This document shows, one piece after another, positions 16,771 to 25,314 of a stretch of 64,000 nucleotides of DNA. Position 1 is the first letter of the stretch; each line of letters opens with the position of its first letter. This DNA comes from Oscillospiraceae bacterium CM (GTDB lineage Bacteria; Bacillota; Clostridia; Oscillospirales; Oscillospiraceae). The notes under the pieces are model-generated. The model saw nothing but the letters and a program-made list of their open reading frames with translations. It did no database searches and was not told the DNA's origin. Made by a program: the position numbers and the translations under genes. The stretch lies in contig CP072107.1 of assembly GCA_022870705.1 (NCBI GenBank), positions 1,176,501 through 1,240,500 of the forward strand, written 5' to 3'.

Positions 16771-18531
16771 ATGGCTTTTCCCGAATCGTTTCTGGACGAG
16801 CTGATTTCAAAAAATGATATCGTCGACGTCGTCGGCAGCTATGTCCGCCTGATGAAGAAAAGCGGTAGCAATCTTTTCGGTCTTTGTCCGTTTCACAGTG
16901 AAAAAACACCGTCTTTTTCCGTCAGCCCCGATAAGCAGATTTATCATTGCTTCGGCTGCGGGAAGGGTGGGGGCGTCGTCAATTTTGTGATGGAAATTGA
17001 AAATCTCTCTTATGTCGACGCCGTTCACGTTTTGGCCCAGCGATCCGGCATGGTGGTTCCCGATTTGAAATCGTCAAAGGAAACACAGAGTAAGAGAGCC
17101 CGCCTTTTGGAACTCAACCGCGACGCGGCGCGTTTTTTTTATTCCGTTTTACAGACGCCACAGGGCACGGCAGCCAGAGCGTATATTGAAAAGCGTGATA
17201 TTTCCAAGGCCATGGTCACGCGCTTCGGCCTTGGCGCCGCGCCGGACGATTGGACGGCCCTATCCATTGCGATGCACAAACTTGGCTACACGCGTCAGGA
17301 GCTTCTCGATGCCGGGCTTGTGAAGCTCAGTCGCCGGGATGAAAAAAGCGTTTACGACACGTTTCGAAACAGATTGATGTTTCCCGTTATAGACGTCCGC
17401 GGCAGCGTCGTCGGTTTTTCAGGGCGCATACTCAACGATGGCGAACCCAAATACCTCAACTCGCCCGATACACTTGTTTTTGACAAAAGCCGCAACCTTT
17501 TTGCGATCAATCTTGCGAAAAAGACAAAGTCAGACATGCTGATTTTGGCGGAGGGGAATATCGACGTTGTCGCCCTGCACCAGGCCGGCTTTGACGGGGC
17601 TGTCGCCTCACTCGGCACGTCGCTGACGGAAGATCAGGTTCGCCTTATGTCGCGGTACACACAGAACGTGGCCGTTGCGTATGACGGTGACACGGCCGGT
17701 ATCAAAGCGGCACAGCGCGCACTGGGCCTGTTGGAGAAGGCCGGACTCAATGTCCGCGTCCTGCGCCTGCAGGGGGCGAAGGACCCTGACGAATTTATTC
17801 AAAAATTCGGTCGTGACGCGTTTTCCGTCCTGATAGAACGCAGCGAAAACCATATCGATTATCGCCTGACGTTGATCCGCGAAAAACACGATTTATCGTC
17901 CGATGCCGGAAGGCTTGATTACCTTGCCGAAGCCACAACCATGCTCTCCCGCATTGACAACGCTGTCGAGCGTGAAATATATGGCGCGAAGGTCGCCGAA
18001 ACGGCCGGCGTCTCTTCTGAAGCCGTTAAAAATGAGGTGAAAAAGGCCTTCAAAAAGCGTCTTTCTGCTGAGAAAAAGCGCAAAGACCGTGCCGAGCAAA
18101 ACGTGGAAAATGTCCGACAGCCAACAGACAGAGCAATCCGGTATGAAAACGTCTATTCAGCGACAGCAGAGGAAGGTGTTGTTCGCCTCGCCGTCCTAGA
18201 CAGCGCCATGTGCGATGTTGCGGACAAGCTTGATTTTACGGAAGCTGACTTTTCATCACCTTTTTTAGCTGATGTTTTTGCCATCATCCGAAAACGCCGT
18301 CAGGCCGGTCTGGATGTCACGACGGCAGCGCTTTTAGCAGAGCTCGGCTCATCAGAGGCCTCGCAGCTATCCGTTATTTTGCAACGACCGGAGTCGCTGG
18401 CCAACGCGAATAAGGCCATGCGAGATTACATAGATAAAATAAGAACAGAGCAAAAAAAGAGAACCGCCAAGGAGGATCCCCTCCTTGTATTGGCGTCTTA
18501 CAGAGACAAATCAGGGTGTGGAGGAAAGTAA
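16771..18531 (+). CDS. dnaG: DNA primase
   Basis: 586 residues from the ATG at 16771 with AGGAAAGGA upstream. Makes RNA primers at the replication fork. The N-terminal CHC2 zinc site has C39, H42, C60 and C63, within [11 protein letters not shown] and [10 protein letters not shown]. The catalytic Toprim domain contains [14 protein letters not shown] and [13 protein letters not shown]. The C-terminal helicase-binding part is more diverged. The TAA stop overlaps the rpoD ATG by one base, so the two are coupled. Confidence 0.96.
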   Translation: MAFPESFLDELISKNDIVDVVGSYVRLMKKSGSNLFGLCPFHSEKTPSFSVSPDKQIYHCFGCGKGGGVVNFVMEIENLSYVDAVHVLAQRSGMVVPDLKSSKETQSKRARLLELNRDAARFFYSVLQTPQGTAARAYIEKRDISKAMVTRFGLGAAPDDWTALSIAMHKLGYTRQELLDAGLVKLSRRDEKSVYDTFRNRLMFPVIDVRGSVVGFSGRILNDGEPKYLNSPDTLVFDKSRNLFAINLAKKTKSDMLILAEGNIDVVALHQAGFDGAVASLGTSLTEDQVRLMSRYTQNVAVAYDGDTAGIKAAQRALGLLEKAGLNVRVLRLQGAKDPDEFIQKFGRDAFSVLIERSENHIDYRLTLIREKHDLSSDAGRLDYLAEATTMLSRIDNAVEREIYGAKVAETAGVSSEAVKNEVKKAFKKRLSAEKKRKDRAEQNVENVRQPTDRAIRYENVYSATAEEGVVRLAVLDSAMCDVADKLDFTEADFSSPFLADVFAIIRKRRQAGLDVTTAALLAELGSSEASQLSVILQRPESLANANKAMRDYIDKIRTEQKKRTAKEDPLLVLASYRDKSGCGGK

Positions 18532-19697
18532 TGGATATAAAGAAAAAGCCCCGTGAAGAGGAAAACACGGAAAAGACAAAAGAGCAGGACAATGAAGAGC
18601 GCCTGACAGCGCTGATTGAAGAAGGAAAAAAGCGCGGCAGGCTTAGCTCGAAGGATCTTCTTGATGTCTTGGAAGAAATGAACCTCGAACAGGAGCAGAT
18701 TGATCGCTTTTATGACACGCTCGAAAATTTTAATATCGAAACAAGTGATGGCGACGATAATACATTCCTCGCTACTGATGAATTGACGCCGGAAATTGAA
18801 GAGCTTCAGGAAATCGAAAGCCTGAACGAAGATGAGCTCGTCGACCCGGAGACACTTGTTGACACCTTCAGTGTCGATGACCCCGTGCGGATGTATCTCA
18901 AGGAGATCGGCAAAGTCAACCTCTTGTCCGCTGATGATGAGATCGAGCTCGCTATGCGTATGGCGGAAGGTGATAAGGAAGCCAAAAAACGCATGGCGGA
19001 AGCCAATCTCCGTCTTGTCGTCAGTATCGCCAAGCGGTATGTCGGGCGTGGGATGCTTTTCCTTGATTTGATTCAGGAAGGCAATCTCGGCCTTATAAAA
19101 GCCGTTGAGAAATTTGATTACTCAAAAGGCTATAAATTTTCAACGTATGCCACATGGTGGATTCGCCAGGCCATCACGCGGGCCATCGCCGACCAGGCGC
19201 GGACGATTCGTATTCCGGTCCATATGGTTGAAACAATTAACAAGGTTATGCGCATTTCACGCCAACTGCTTCAGGAGCTCGGCCACGATCCGTCACCGGA
19301 GGAAATCGCAGAGGATATGGGGCTGCCAGTCGAAAAGGTACGCGAGATTTTGAAAATTGCGCAGGAACCTGTCTCGCTGGAGACGCCCATCGGTGAGGAG
19401 GAGGACAGCCATCTCGGTGATTTTATTCCCGACGAGGATGCCTCGGAACCGGCGGAGGCTGCTTCGTTTACGCTGTTGAAGGAACAGCTCTCCGACGTAC
19501 TTGGGACACTGACGCCGCGCGAAGAAAAGGTTCTGCGGCTCCGTTTCGGCATTGAGGACGGACGCACACGCACGCTTGAAGAAGTGGGCAAGGAATTCAA
19601 TGTCACGCGTGAACGTATCCGTCAGATCGAGGCCAAAGCCCTCCGCAAACTCCGCCATCCAAGCCGCAGCAAAAAGCTAAAGGATTTCCTGAACTAA
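18531..19697 (+). CDS. rpoD: RNA polymerase primary sigma factor
   Basis: 388 residues from the ATG at 18531, with GGAGGAAA ending 5 bases upstream. Housekeeping sigma-70 (SigA). An acidic region 1.1 is followed by [11 protein letters not shown] (region 1.2). [25 protein letters not shown] and [13 protein letters not shown] carry the core-binding and -10-recognising regions 2.1-2.4. Region 3 follows, and region 4 contains [28 protein letters not shown]. Size is standard for Firmicutes. Confidence 0.97.
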   Translation: MDIKKKPREEENTEKTKEQDNEERLTALIEEGKKRGRLSSKDLLDVLEEMNLEQEQIDRFYDTLENFNIETSDGDDNTFLATDELTPEIEELQEIESLNEDELVDPETLVDTFSVDDPVRMYLKEIGKVNLLSADDEIELAMRMAEGDKEAKKRMAEANLRLVVSIAKRYVGRGMLFLDLIQEGNLGLIKAVEKFDYSKGYKFSTYATWWIRQAITRAIADQARTIRIPVHMVETINKVMRISRQLLQELGHDPSPEEIAEDMGLPVEKVREILKIAQEPVSLETPIGEEEDSHLGDFIPDEDASEPAEAASFTLLKEQLSDVLGTLTPREEKVLRLRFGIEDGRTRTLEEVGKEFNVTRERIRQIEAKALRKLRHPSRSKKLKDFLN

Positions 19698-19705
19698 CCA
19701 TAATT

Positions 19706-19775
19706 AATTCTCCGGGGCGCAAGCGCCCCCCGAGACGCTTGTCGTTACGGGCCTTTTGGCGGAGAATTTTCCTTT
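19706..19775 (+). terminator. Nested hairpin after rpoD
   Basis: Outer arms AATTCTCCG (19706-19714) / CGGAGAATT (19760-19768) enclose an inner GGGGCG-CAAG-CGCCCC. A TTTTCCTTT tail follows. Probably the rpoD terminator, though the two-level structure is larger than usual. Confidence 0.55.
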
Positions 19776-19823
19776 ATAAGTTGACATAATGATTCTTTGA
19801 GTGCCCAATATTATCCGTCGTCC

Positions 19824-19852
19824 TTCACAAAATATTGTGAATATTTTGTGAA
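19824..19852. repeat. Perfect 13-3-13 palindrome, putative operator
   Basis: TTCACAAAATATT (19824-19836), GTG, AATATTTTGTGAA (19840-19852). Nested inside is TTCACAA-AATA-TTGTGAA, and TTGTGAA occurs again as a direct repeat. It lies in the 400-base gap between rpoD and the corrinoid-protein gene, with no gene beneath it. It looks like a site for a dimeric regulator. Confidence 0.55.
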
Positions 19853-20008
19853 TTAATAAACAGATACCGTCATTGTCACGATAAGTGACCCAAACACATC
19901 GGGTATTCTGTCTATAATGCTTTAATATTTTGCTGATATGACAACAAATGGCAGACGCAAAACGCCTGGTGTTTTTGAAAAACGATAGCATTTCAGGTGT
20001 AAATTCAT

Positions 20009-20014
20009 TATAAT
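20009..20014 (+). promoter_or_regulatory. Candidate -10 element of the first corrinoid gene
   Basis: Consensus TATAAT at 20009-20014, 90 bases before the start. The -35 position (19986-19991) is a poor match, which fits activator dependence. Confidence 0.4.
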
Positions 20015-20103
20015 AGTAACATAAATTTTAAATTCAGGTTAAAACCTTGTCAATTCCATGTGAAACTTGTCACAGAACACAGAAGAGCGTCGAGGAGAAA
20101 ACG

Positions 20104-20742
20104 ATGACCACGTTGGAAAAAATCAGTGATTTTCTGCAAAAAGGCCGAATTGCGAAAGTCAAGGAATTGGTTGCGCAAGCCTTACAAGAAAACATAGCGC
20201 CGCAGGTTATCATCGACAAAGGTCTGCTGCACGGCATGACGAGCGTCACTGAAAAGTTCAAAACGGAAGATGTTTTCATTCCGAATATCCTTGTATCATC
20301 CCGAGCCATCAATGCCGGTCTTCAGGTTCTCAAGCCCTATTTATCAGCCGACAATACAGCGCCGGGGGTTGTTGTCATCGGAACCGTTAAAGGGGACGTG
20401 CATGATATCGGCAAAAATATTGTGCGTGTGATGATGGAGACAAAAGGCCTGAAGGTGTTTGATCTTGGCGTTGATATATCAGCCGAGCGTTTTTATAATG
20501 CGGCCGTTGAATGCAACGCCGACATCGTTTGCTGTTCAGCACTTTTAACTGCCACGATGGAGGAAATCCGTCACGTTATCGACTATTTTAAAGAAAAAGA
20601 TTACCGGGACAAAGTTAAAATCATGATTGGCGGCGCCCCGGTGACACAGCGCTACTGCGAGCACATCGGTGCCGATTTATATACCGATAATGCCATTGAC
20701 GCCGCGCAGGTTGCTTATAACATCTGCATCGGTTCCAGATAA
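20104..20742 (+). CDS. Corrinoid (B12-binding) methyl-carrier protein
   Basis: 212 residues from the ATG at 20104, which has GAGGAG upstream. It has the two-domain layout of MtbC/MtaC-type carriers: a helical cap domain (residues ~1-85) and a Rossmann-like B12 domain. The cobalt-ligand motif is GDVHDIGKN with H100; SALLTATM and IGGAPVT complete the DxHxxG-SxL-GG signature. These proteins shuttle methyl groups between a substrate-specific methyltransferase and a folate or coenzyme acceptor. No substrate methyltransferase is adjacent. Downstream is a PocR/AraC regulator that may control it. Confidence 0.9.
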   Translation: MTTLEKISDFLQKGRIAKVKELVAQALQENIAPQVIIDKGLLHGMTSVTEKFKTEDVFIPNILVSSRAINAGLQVLKPYLSADNTAPGVVVIGTVKGDVHDIGKNIVRVMMETKGLKVFDLGVDISAERFYNAAVECNADIVCCSALLTATMEEIRHVIDYFKEKDYRDKVKIMIGGAPVTQRYCEHIGADLYTDNAIDAAQVAYNICIGSR

Positions 20743-20759
20743 CACTTGCATCTTTTCAT

Positions 20760-20799
20760 ATCCGTTTTGCCCGTTTGTGCCGGCAAAACGGATTTTTTA
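20760..20799 (+). terminator. Terminator of the first corrinoid gene
   Basis: 12-bp stem ATCCGTTTTGCC (20760-20771) / GGCAAAACGGAT (20782-20793) followed by a T run. Confidence 0.9.
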
Positions 20800-20868
20800 C
20801 GCACGCGCCATGGTGATGGCTGATATTTTTGTAAAATCATCAAGTCCTGACTGATGAAAAAATGAAAG

Positions 20869-20897
20869 TTGACAAAAACCGAATTCAGATTTATTCT
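20869..20897 (+). promoter_or_regulatory. Promoter of the PocR/AraC regulator gene
   Basis: TTGACA (20869-20874), 17 bases, TATTCT (20892-20897); a strong sigma-A type match. Confidence 0.7.
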
Positions 20898-20944
20898 ATT
20901 AGTTAATATGTTTATATTAAATACTTGTAAAGGAGGGGCTGACC

Positions 20945-22177
20945 GTGCTGCAAAGCCTCCAGGAAAAATGCGTCAAATATCAAAAACATTTTTCCGAACT
21001 TCTCGATATCGGCTGCAAAATTGTCGACGTGCCGGACAAGGAACCGCCTTCTCTTTTACACGAAGACGAACTGAAGAACTTCTGCGCACACTGTACGTTT
21101 GAGAAAAACGAGCTTGCCACACATCTGTACGGCTGCCATGAGGCGCACCGCTGGAACGGCAAGTATATTTATTACTGTCCGCTGGGGCTAACCTTTATCG
21201 CCGCCTCTATTTCCGACAGTGCCGGTGAATTAACGGCCGGTCTCGTGCTCGGCCCCTTTGTCATGGGAGAAATGCAGGACGTTTTGTATGATCTCCCGAA
21301 TCCGGATATGGCGTGGGCCGTGTCGCAGCTCAGTGAGTTTTCGACGAAAAAGGTTCAGCATATTTCTGAAATCGTCTCTGTCGTCACGGCACATATCTCA
21401 GGTGTCGAGCACCAGAATATGTTGTATGATCAGGAAAAGATCCTGAAGGAAATTTACGTCGCCAAAGATTACTACGAAGATATGGACACGCAGAGTGCCG
21501 ACATGCTGCTCCAGTTTGAAAAAGACTTGCGCATCGCCGTTTTGCGCGGCGAAAAAAGCTCGGCGCTTCAGATGCTCAATGAAATGCTGGCGCATATATA
21601 TGTTTACTCTAATTTTGACATCAGCGCTATCAAGGCACGTCTTTTGGAGCTGCTTGTCATCCTGTCGCGCGCAACAATTGAAGCGGGGGCGGACCCGACC
21701 GAGACGTTCCGCCTGTCGGAAAACTTTATCCTACAAATCGAATCTTACGTCGATGTCGACCAGTTGGCTTTCTGGATATCCGATATCGTTCGCCGCTTTA
21801 TTGTCCAAGCGTTTGACCTCGCACAGGTGAAACACTCCGACGTTGTTTTCAAAATCACCAATTACATTAAGAAAAACTGTGCTGAAAAGCTGACGCTTGA
21901 TTCTCTGGCCAAGGAGGTTTACCTGAGCAAATCGTATCTCAGCAGTATTTTCAAACAGGAGACCGGCATGAGTCTGACGGCGTATATCACAAAGGTGCGT
22001 GTTGAAAAAAGCAAAAAAATGCTTCTGGAGGACTGCATCAGTCTCGCTATCATCTCAACGCAATGCGGCTTTAAAGATCAGAGCTACTTTACAAAGGTCT
22101 TCAAAAAGGAAACGGGCGTCTCGCCGAAGCGCTTTCGCAACAACTACTTCGGGGATACGTCGGACGCCGATATATAA
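20945..22177 (+). CDS. PocR-domain AraC-family transcriptional regulator
   Basis: 410 residues, GTG start at 20945 after AAGGAGGGG. The N-terminal ~170 residues match the PocR sensory domain: CAHC near residue 48, a GCHEAHRW motif and YYCPLGL supply the family's conserved Cys set. A helical linker follows. The C-terminal ~100 residues are a double helix-turn-helix AraC domain: LTLDSLAKEVYLSKSYLSSIFKQ, then DQSYFTKVFKKETGVSPKRFR. PocR domains are proposed to sense small hydrocarbon derivatives or corrinoid-linked substrates. Its position between two corrinoid-protein genes suggests control of this methyl-transfer locus. Confidence 0.85.
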   Translation: MLQSLQEKCVKYQKHFSELLDIGCKIVDVPDKEPPSLLHEDELKNFCAHCTFEKNELATHLYGCHEAHRWNGKYIYYCPLGLTFIAASISDSAGELTAGLVLGPFVMGEMQDVLYDLPNPDMAWAVSQLSEFSTKKVQHISEIVSVVTAHISGVEHQNMLYDQEKILKEIYVAKDYYEDMDTQSADMLLQFEKDLRIAVLRGEKSSALQMLNEMLAHIYVYSNFDISAIKARLLELLVILSRATIEAGADPTETFRLSENFILQIESYVDVDQLAFWISDIVRRFIVQAFDLAQVKHSDVVFKITNYIKKNCAEKLTLDSLAKEVYLSKSYLSSIFKQETGMSLTAYITKVRVEKSKKMLLEDCISLAIISTQCGFKDQSYFTKVFKKETGVSPKRFRNNYFGDTSDADI

Positions 22178-22181
22178 AAGA

Positions 22182-22212
22182 AAAAATGCCCGGGCCAAAG
22201 CCCGGGCTTTTA
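22182..22212. terminator. Bidirectional terminator
   Basis: Perfect GCCCGGGC (22188-22195) - CAAA - GCCCGGGC (22200-22207) with A-rich 5' and T-rich 3' flanks, between the convergent regulator and second corrinoid gene. Confidence 0.88.
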
Positions 22213-22226
22213 TTATCCAATTCAGA

Positions 22227-22865
22227 TCACCCTCTGACGAGCTCCAGCGCTTTTGTAGCAGCTGTGGCGGCGTCCGGCGTATACGCATCGGCACCGATTT
22301 CGTCGGCAAACGCTTGGGTGATGGGCGCCCCGCCGACCATGATCTTCACCTGGTCTTTACAGCCGGCGTCAATCATTGCCTGAACGGTATGTCGAAGCGA
22401 ATCCATCGTTGTCGTCAAGAGCGCTGAAGCGCCGACAACTTTACAGTCAGGGTTTTCCCGAACCGCTTCAACAAATTTTTCTGCCGGAACATCGACGCCC
22501 AAGTCAATCACTTCAAAACCGGCCGATTCTATGAGAAGCGCGACAAGGTTCTTACCAATGTCATGGAGATCACCGGCAACAGTTCCGATGATGTATTTGC
22601 CGTGCTTGGCACCTGTTCCGGCGGCAAGAAACGGCTTTAATATCTCAACGCCTTTTTTCATCGTTTTAGCGGCAACAAGCATTTCAGGTACAAAAATTTC
22701 GTTTGCTTGAAACTTCGCGCCGACAATGCCCATGGCGTCTATCATGCCTTCATTGAGAATTGTATTCGGGTCATCACCATCAGCCAGCGCTTCCTGAACG
22801 ATGCCTTCGATCAGCTTGACCTTCCCTAATTCGACGGCATTGGCGACATCTTTGATTTTTGACAT
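22227..22865 (-). CDS. Corrinoid (B12-binding) methyl-carrier protein
   Basis: 212 residues, same architecture as the product of 20104-20742. Cap domain, then GDLHDIGKN with cobalt-ligand H101, SALLTTTM and VGGAPIT. It is the last gene of the minus-strand folate C1 run, directly after a methyltetrahydrofolate methyltransferase, its likely partner. The GGAGGAAT-type ribosome site is clear. Two such carriers within 2.2 kb, on opposite strands, bracket the regulator. Confidence 0.92.
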   Translation of the reverse strand: MSKIKDVANAVELGKVKLIEGIVQEALADGDDPNTILNEGMIDAMGIVGAKFQANEIFVPEMLVAAKTMKKGVEILKPFLAAGTGAKHGKYIIGTVAGDLHDIGKNLVALLIESAGFEVIDLGVDVPAEKFVEAVRENPDCKVVGASALLTTTMDSLRHTVQAMIDAGCKDQVKIMVGGAPITQAFADEIGADAYTPDAATAATKALELVRG

Positions 22866-22913
22866 GCGAAAATTCCTCCTGTCAAATAGTGTGTTCAGTA
22901 TGTTGATACGGCG

Positions 22914-23720
22914 TCACGGTTTATTCTTTTGACCAAAGAGGCCTCGACGATAAGCACCAATAAAATCAAGGCACATTTCGTCATTTCCGAGAAGAGCTTC
23001 CGTCGCAAAAATCATGCCCATCAAATCCTGATTTAATGGGTCAAGAACGGCACTGTCCATTCCTGCGTTCATCGCCAAAACAGTAAACGCCTGGTTAATG
23101 AGTCTGCGTGCAGGGAGATTGAAGGAAATATTCGAAACAGCGCCGGACAGATGTACGGTGGGGTACGTCTTTTTTATATGTGTCATGACCTCGCAGACCA
23201 TGGCAATGCCGTCTTCCGACGTGCAAAGCATTTCAATCAGCGGATCGATGTGAATTTTTGACGGTTCAATGCTGAAGGTTTTGGCTTTTTTCATGATTTG
23301 CTCAAAAACATCAATGCGTTTTTGGGCCGTCCGCGGGATTCCTGTGTCGTCACACAAAAGCGCCATGACGTTCCAGTCCGTCCCGGTGATGGCAGGGAAG
23401 ACGACGTCCATTTTATCGCCCTCTCCGGAAACGGAGTTGATAAGGCCAGGCTTGTTGCAAAACTGCATCGCGCTCATACACGTGCGCGCATCGGGGCTGT
23501 CAACGGATATGGGCGTATCCGTCTCGTTTTGGATAAGGTCAATCATCCACCGAAGTGTCTCAAGCTCGTTTTCCTTGACGGCTGCGCAAACATCGATGTA
23601 AGCCGCCCCGGCGGCCGCCTGCATCGCGGCAAGAGTCCGGATGTAGGCGGCGTCACGGTCGGCGATTGCCTTGGCACACGACGGTATGGAACCGTTGAGT
23701 TTTTCGGCAATAATAATCAT
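22914..23720 (-). CDS. Methyltetrahydrofolate:corrinoid methyltransferase
   Basis: 268 residues. TIM-barrel pterin-binding enzyme of the MetH/AcsE family that moves the methyl group between methyl-THF and a corrinoid protein. Visible are IIIAEKLNGSIP at the start, AGAAYIDVCAA, PISVDSPD, LINSVSGE, the MALLCDDTGIP stretch and HLSGAVSNISF, equivalent to the conserved GLSNIS pterin motif. It starts 5 bases after folD. Its partner is most likely the adjacent corrinoid protein. Whether flux runs towards folate (demethylation) or acetyl-CoA cannot be decided without CO dehydrogenase genes. Confidence 0.9.
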   Translation of the reverse strand: MIIIAEKLNGSIPSCAKAIADRDAAYIRTLAAMQAAAGAAYIDVCAAVKENELETLRWMIDLIQNETDTPISVDSPDARTCMSAMQFCNKPGLINSVSGEGDKMDVVFPAITGTDWNVMALLCDDTGIPRTAQKRIDVFEQIMKKAKTFSIEPSKIHIDPLIEMLCTSEDGIAMVCEVMTHIKKTYPTVHLSGAVSNISFNLPARRLINQAFTVLAMNAGMDSAVLDPLNQDLMGMIFATEALLGNDEMCLDFIGAYRRGLFGQKNKP

Positions 23721-23725
23721 ATCGC

Positions 23726-24574
23726 TTAAAGAGATTTCTTCGCGGCTTCGACAACGTGGGAAACGAGAACGGACGTTGTGACCGTTCCGACACCGCCGGG
23801 AACCGGCGTTACCGCGCCAACGATGGACTCGGCGTCGTCAAACTTCACGTCACCGCAAAGCTTGAAGTCTTCCGTCATATTGATGCCGACATCGACAACA
23901 ACCTGACCGGGTGCGAGATATTCCTTCGTCACGGCGTTGGCTTTACCGGCGGCGACGATGAGGATTTCGGCGGTGCGGGCAACAGCCGGCATATCAACAG
24001 TCTTTGTGTGGCAGACCGTGACGGTTGCGTTTTTGCCCATGAGCATGATGGCGGCCGGTTTGCCGACAACAAGGCTGCGGCCGATCACAACGGCGCGCTT
24101 GCCCTTACAGTCGATTTTGTAGAAATCGAGGATTTCCATGCAGGCCTGCGCAGTGCAAGGTGCAAAGCCGTTGCCGTTACCGGTGAAGACGCCGGCCAGC
24201 GACCCGTCAGTAATACCGTCAATGTCCTTTTCGGGCTTGAGGGCCTGACGGACGGCTTCCTCGTCCAGATGCTTCGGCAGGGGGCGGAAGATGAGAACGC
24301 CGTGGACGTTCTTATCGTTGTTGAGCGCTTCAACATTCTGCATGAGCACGTCCTGCGTAACGTCGGCAGGGAGGACGACGTTCTTGACGGCAACGCCGAC
24401 TGTATCGCAGCGCTTCATCGCGCCCTTTTCGTAGGAAATGTCGTCATCTCTCTCGCCGACGCGCAGAATCGCCAGCGTCGGTGTGACGCCCTTTTCCTTT
24501 AAGACGGCGATTTCAGCCGTCATTTTTTCGTTCATCGCGGCGACAACTGCCGCGCCTTTTAATACTTCAGCCAT
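23726..24574 (-). CDS. folD: Methylene-THF dehydrogenase / methenyl-THF cyclohydrolase
   Basis: 282 residues. Interconverts 5,10-methylene-, methenyl- and 10-formyl-THF with NAD(P). DDISYEKGAMKRC carries the catalytic Tyr/Lys region, GVLIFRPLPKHL follows, and KDIDGIT is conserved. The nucleotide-binding VVIGRSLVVGKPAA and the terminal PVPGGVGTVTTS are textbook. Lies between fchA and the methyltransferase in the C1 operon. Confidence 0.96.
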   Translation of the reverse strand: MAEVLKGAAVVAAMNEKMTAEIAVLKEKGVTPTLAILRVGERDDDISYEKGAMKRCDTVGVAVKNVVLPADVTQDVLMQNVEALNNDKNVHGVLIFRPLPKHLDEEAVRQALKPEKDIDGITDGSLAGVFTGNGNGFAPCTAQACMEILDFYKIDCKGKRAVVIGRSLVVGKPAAIMLMGKNATVTVCHTKTVDMPAVARTAEILIVAAGKANAVTKEYLAPGQVVVDVGINMTEDFKLCGDVKFDDAESIVGAVTPVPGGVGTVTTSVLVSHVVEAAKKSL

Positions 24575-24585
24575 TTATTGATCTC

Positions 24586-25203
24586 CTATCTGAGACGTTT
24601 GATGACGGAATCATAGATCGCGTCAGCCTGCGCACAGTACTTTGTGAGGAGCGCGTCGGCTTCCTTTTCGATCTCGGCGGCATGCGCCTTATCCATCATC
24701 GATTTTGTGTTGATGAAGACGTTGAGGCTGGCACCCATCAGAGCCGATTTGCAGAAGACAACGCCGACACCGACGTCGGAGAGCGCAAGGGCAGAGCCCT
24801 TAGCAGCAAGCTCTTCATGGAGCTCAATGGCTTTGCAGCAGGCGCGCATAATGTCCATCGGAACGGAGCAGGCGGCCTTGAGAGCGTCTTCCATGATCTT
24901 ATCTCTGTTCGGGTCGTCCTTGGGAATGCCGTAAGCTTTGGACAGGGGCTCGAAAACGACGGCGTCCTCGTCGACGAGCTTCAGAAGGTCTTTCTGGAGC
25001 GCGGCGGCCTTATCCATGATTTTGAGGATATCAGCTTCAACATCGGCATACTTTTTCTTGCCGACCGTCAGGTTGCCGACCATGGAACCAAGCGCGGTGC
25101 CGATGGCGCCGACAAGGGCGGATGCGCCGCCGCCGCCGGGAACGGGAGCTTTTGACGCGAGCACTTCAACAAATTCGTTGCAGTTAACTGTAACAAAAGA
25201 CAT
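24586..25203 (-). CDS. fchA: Methenyl-THF cyclohydrolase / formiminotransferase-cyclodeaminase family
   Basis: 205 residues from the ATG at 25203, 7 bases after AAAGGAG; an ATG 6 bases earlier is too close. All-helical FTCD_C-type protein with PVPGGGGASALVGAIG near the N-terminus and GNLTVGKKKY. In purinolytic and acetogenic Clostridia it hydrolyses methenyl-THF. Having both fchA and folD gives two possible cyclohydrolases. Part of the C1 run. Confidence 0.92.
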   Translation of the reverse strand: MSFVTVNCNEFVEVLASKAPVPGGGGASALVGAIGTALGSMVGNLTVGKKKYADVEADILKIMDKAAALQKDLLKLVDEDAVVFEPLSKAYGIPKDDPNRDKIMEDALKAACSVPMDIMRACCKAIELHEELAAKGSALALSDVGVGVVFCKSALMGASLNVFINTKSMMDKAHAAEIEKEADALLTKYCAQADAIYDSVIKRLR

Positions 25204-25252
25204 AGTCATTCTCCTTTATTTTTCGCGGCTTTAGAGCACGCGATGGATGGGG

Positions 25253-25284
25253 CTATGCCGCCAATTCAAAGAATGGCGGCATAG
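25253..25284 (-). other. Intercistronic hairpin between fhs and fchA
   Basis: 11-bp stem CTATGCCGCCA (25253-25263) / TGGCGGCATAG (25274-25284) with no T tail. More likely an mRNA-stabilising or processing element at the 3' end of fhs than a terminator. Confidence 0.5.
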
Positions 25285-25314
25285 CGGCATAGACGAAGAG
25301 AATAGTTGTGATGT

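Noticed and set aside
19704-19991. 95-codon minus-strand frame after rpoD
   Set aside because: It spans the rpoD terminator hairpin and the palindrome, has no ribosome site and looks random.
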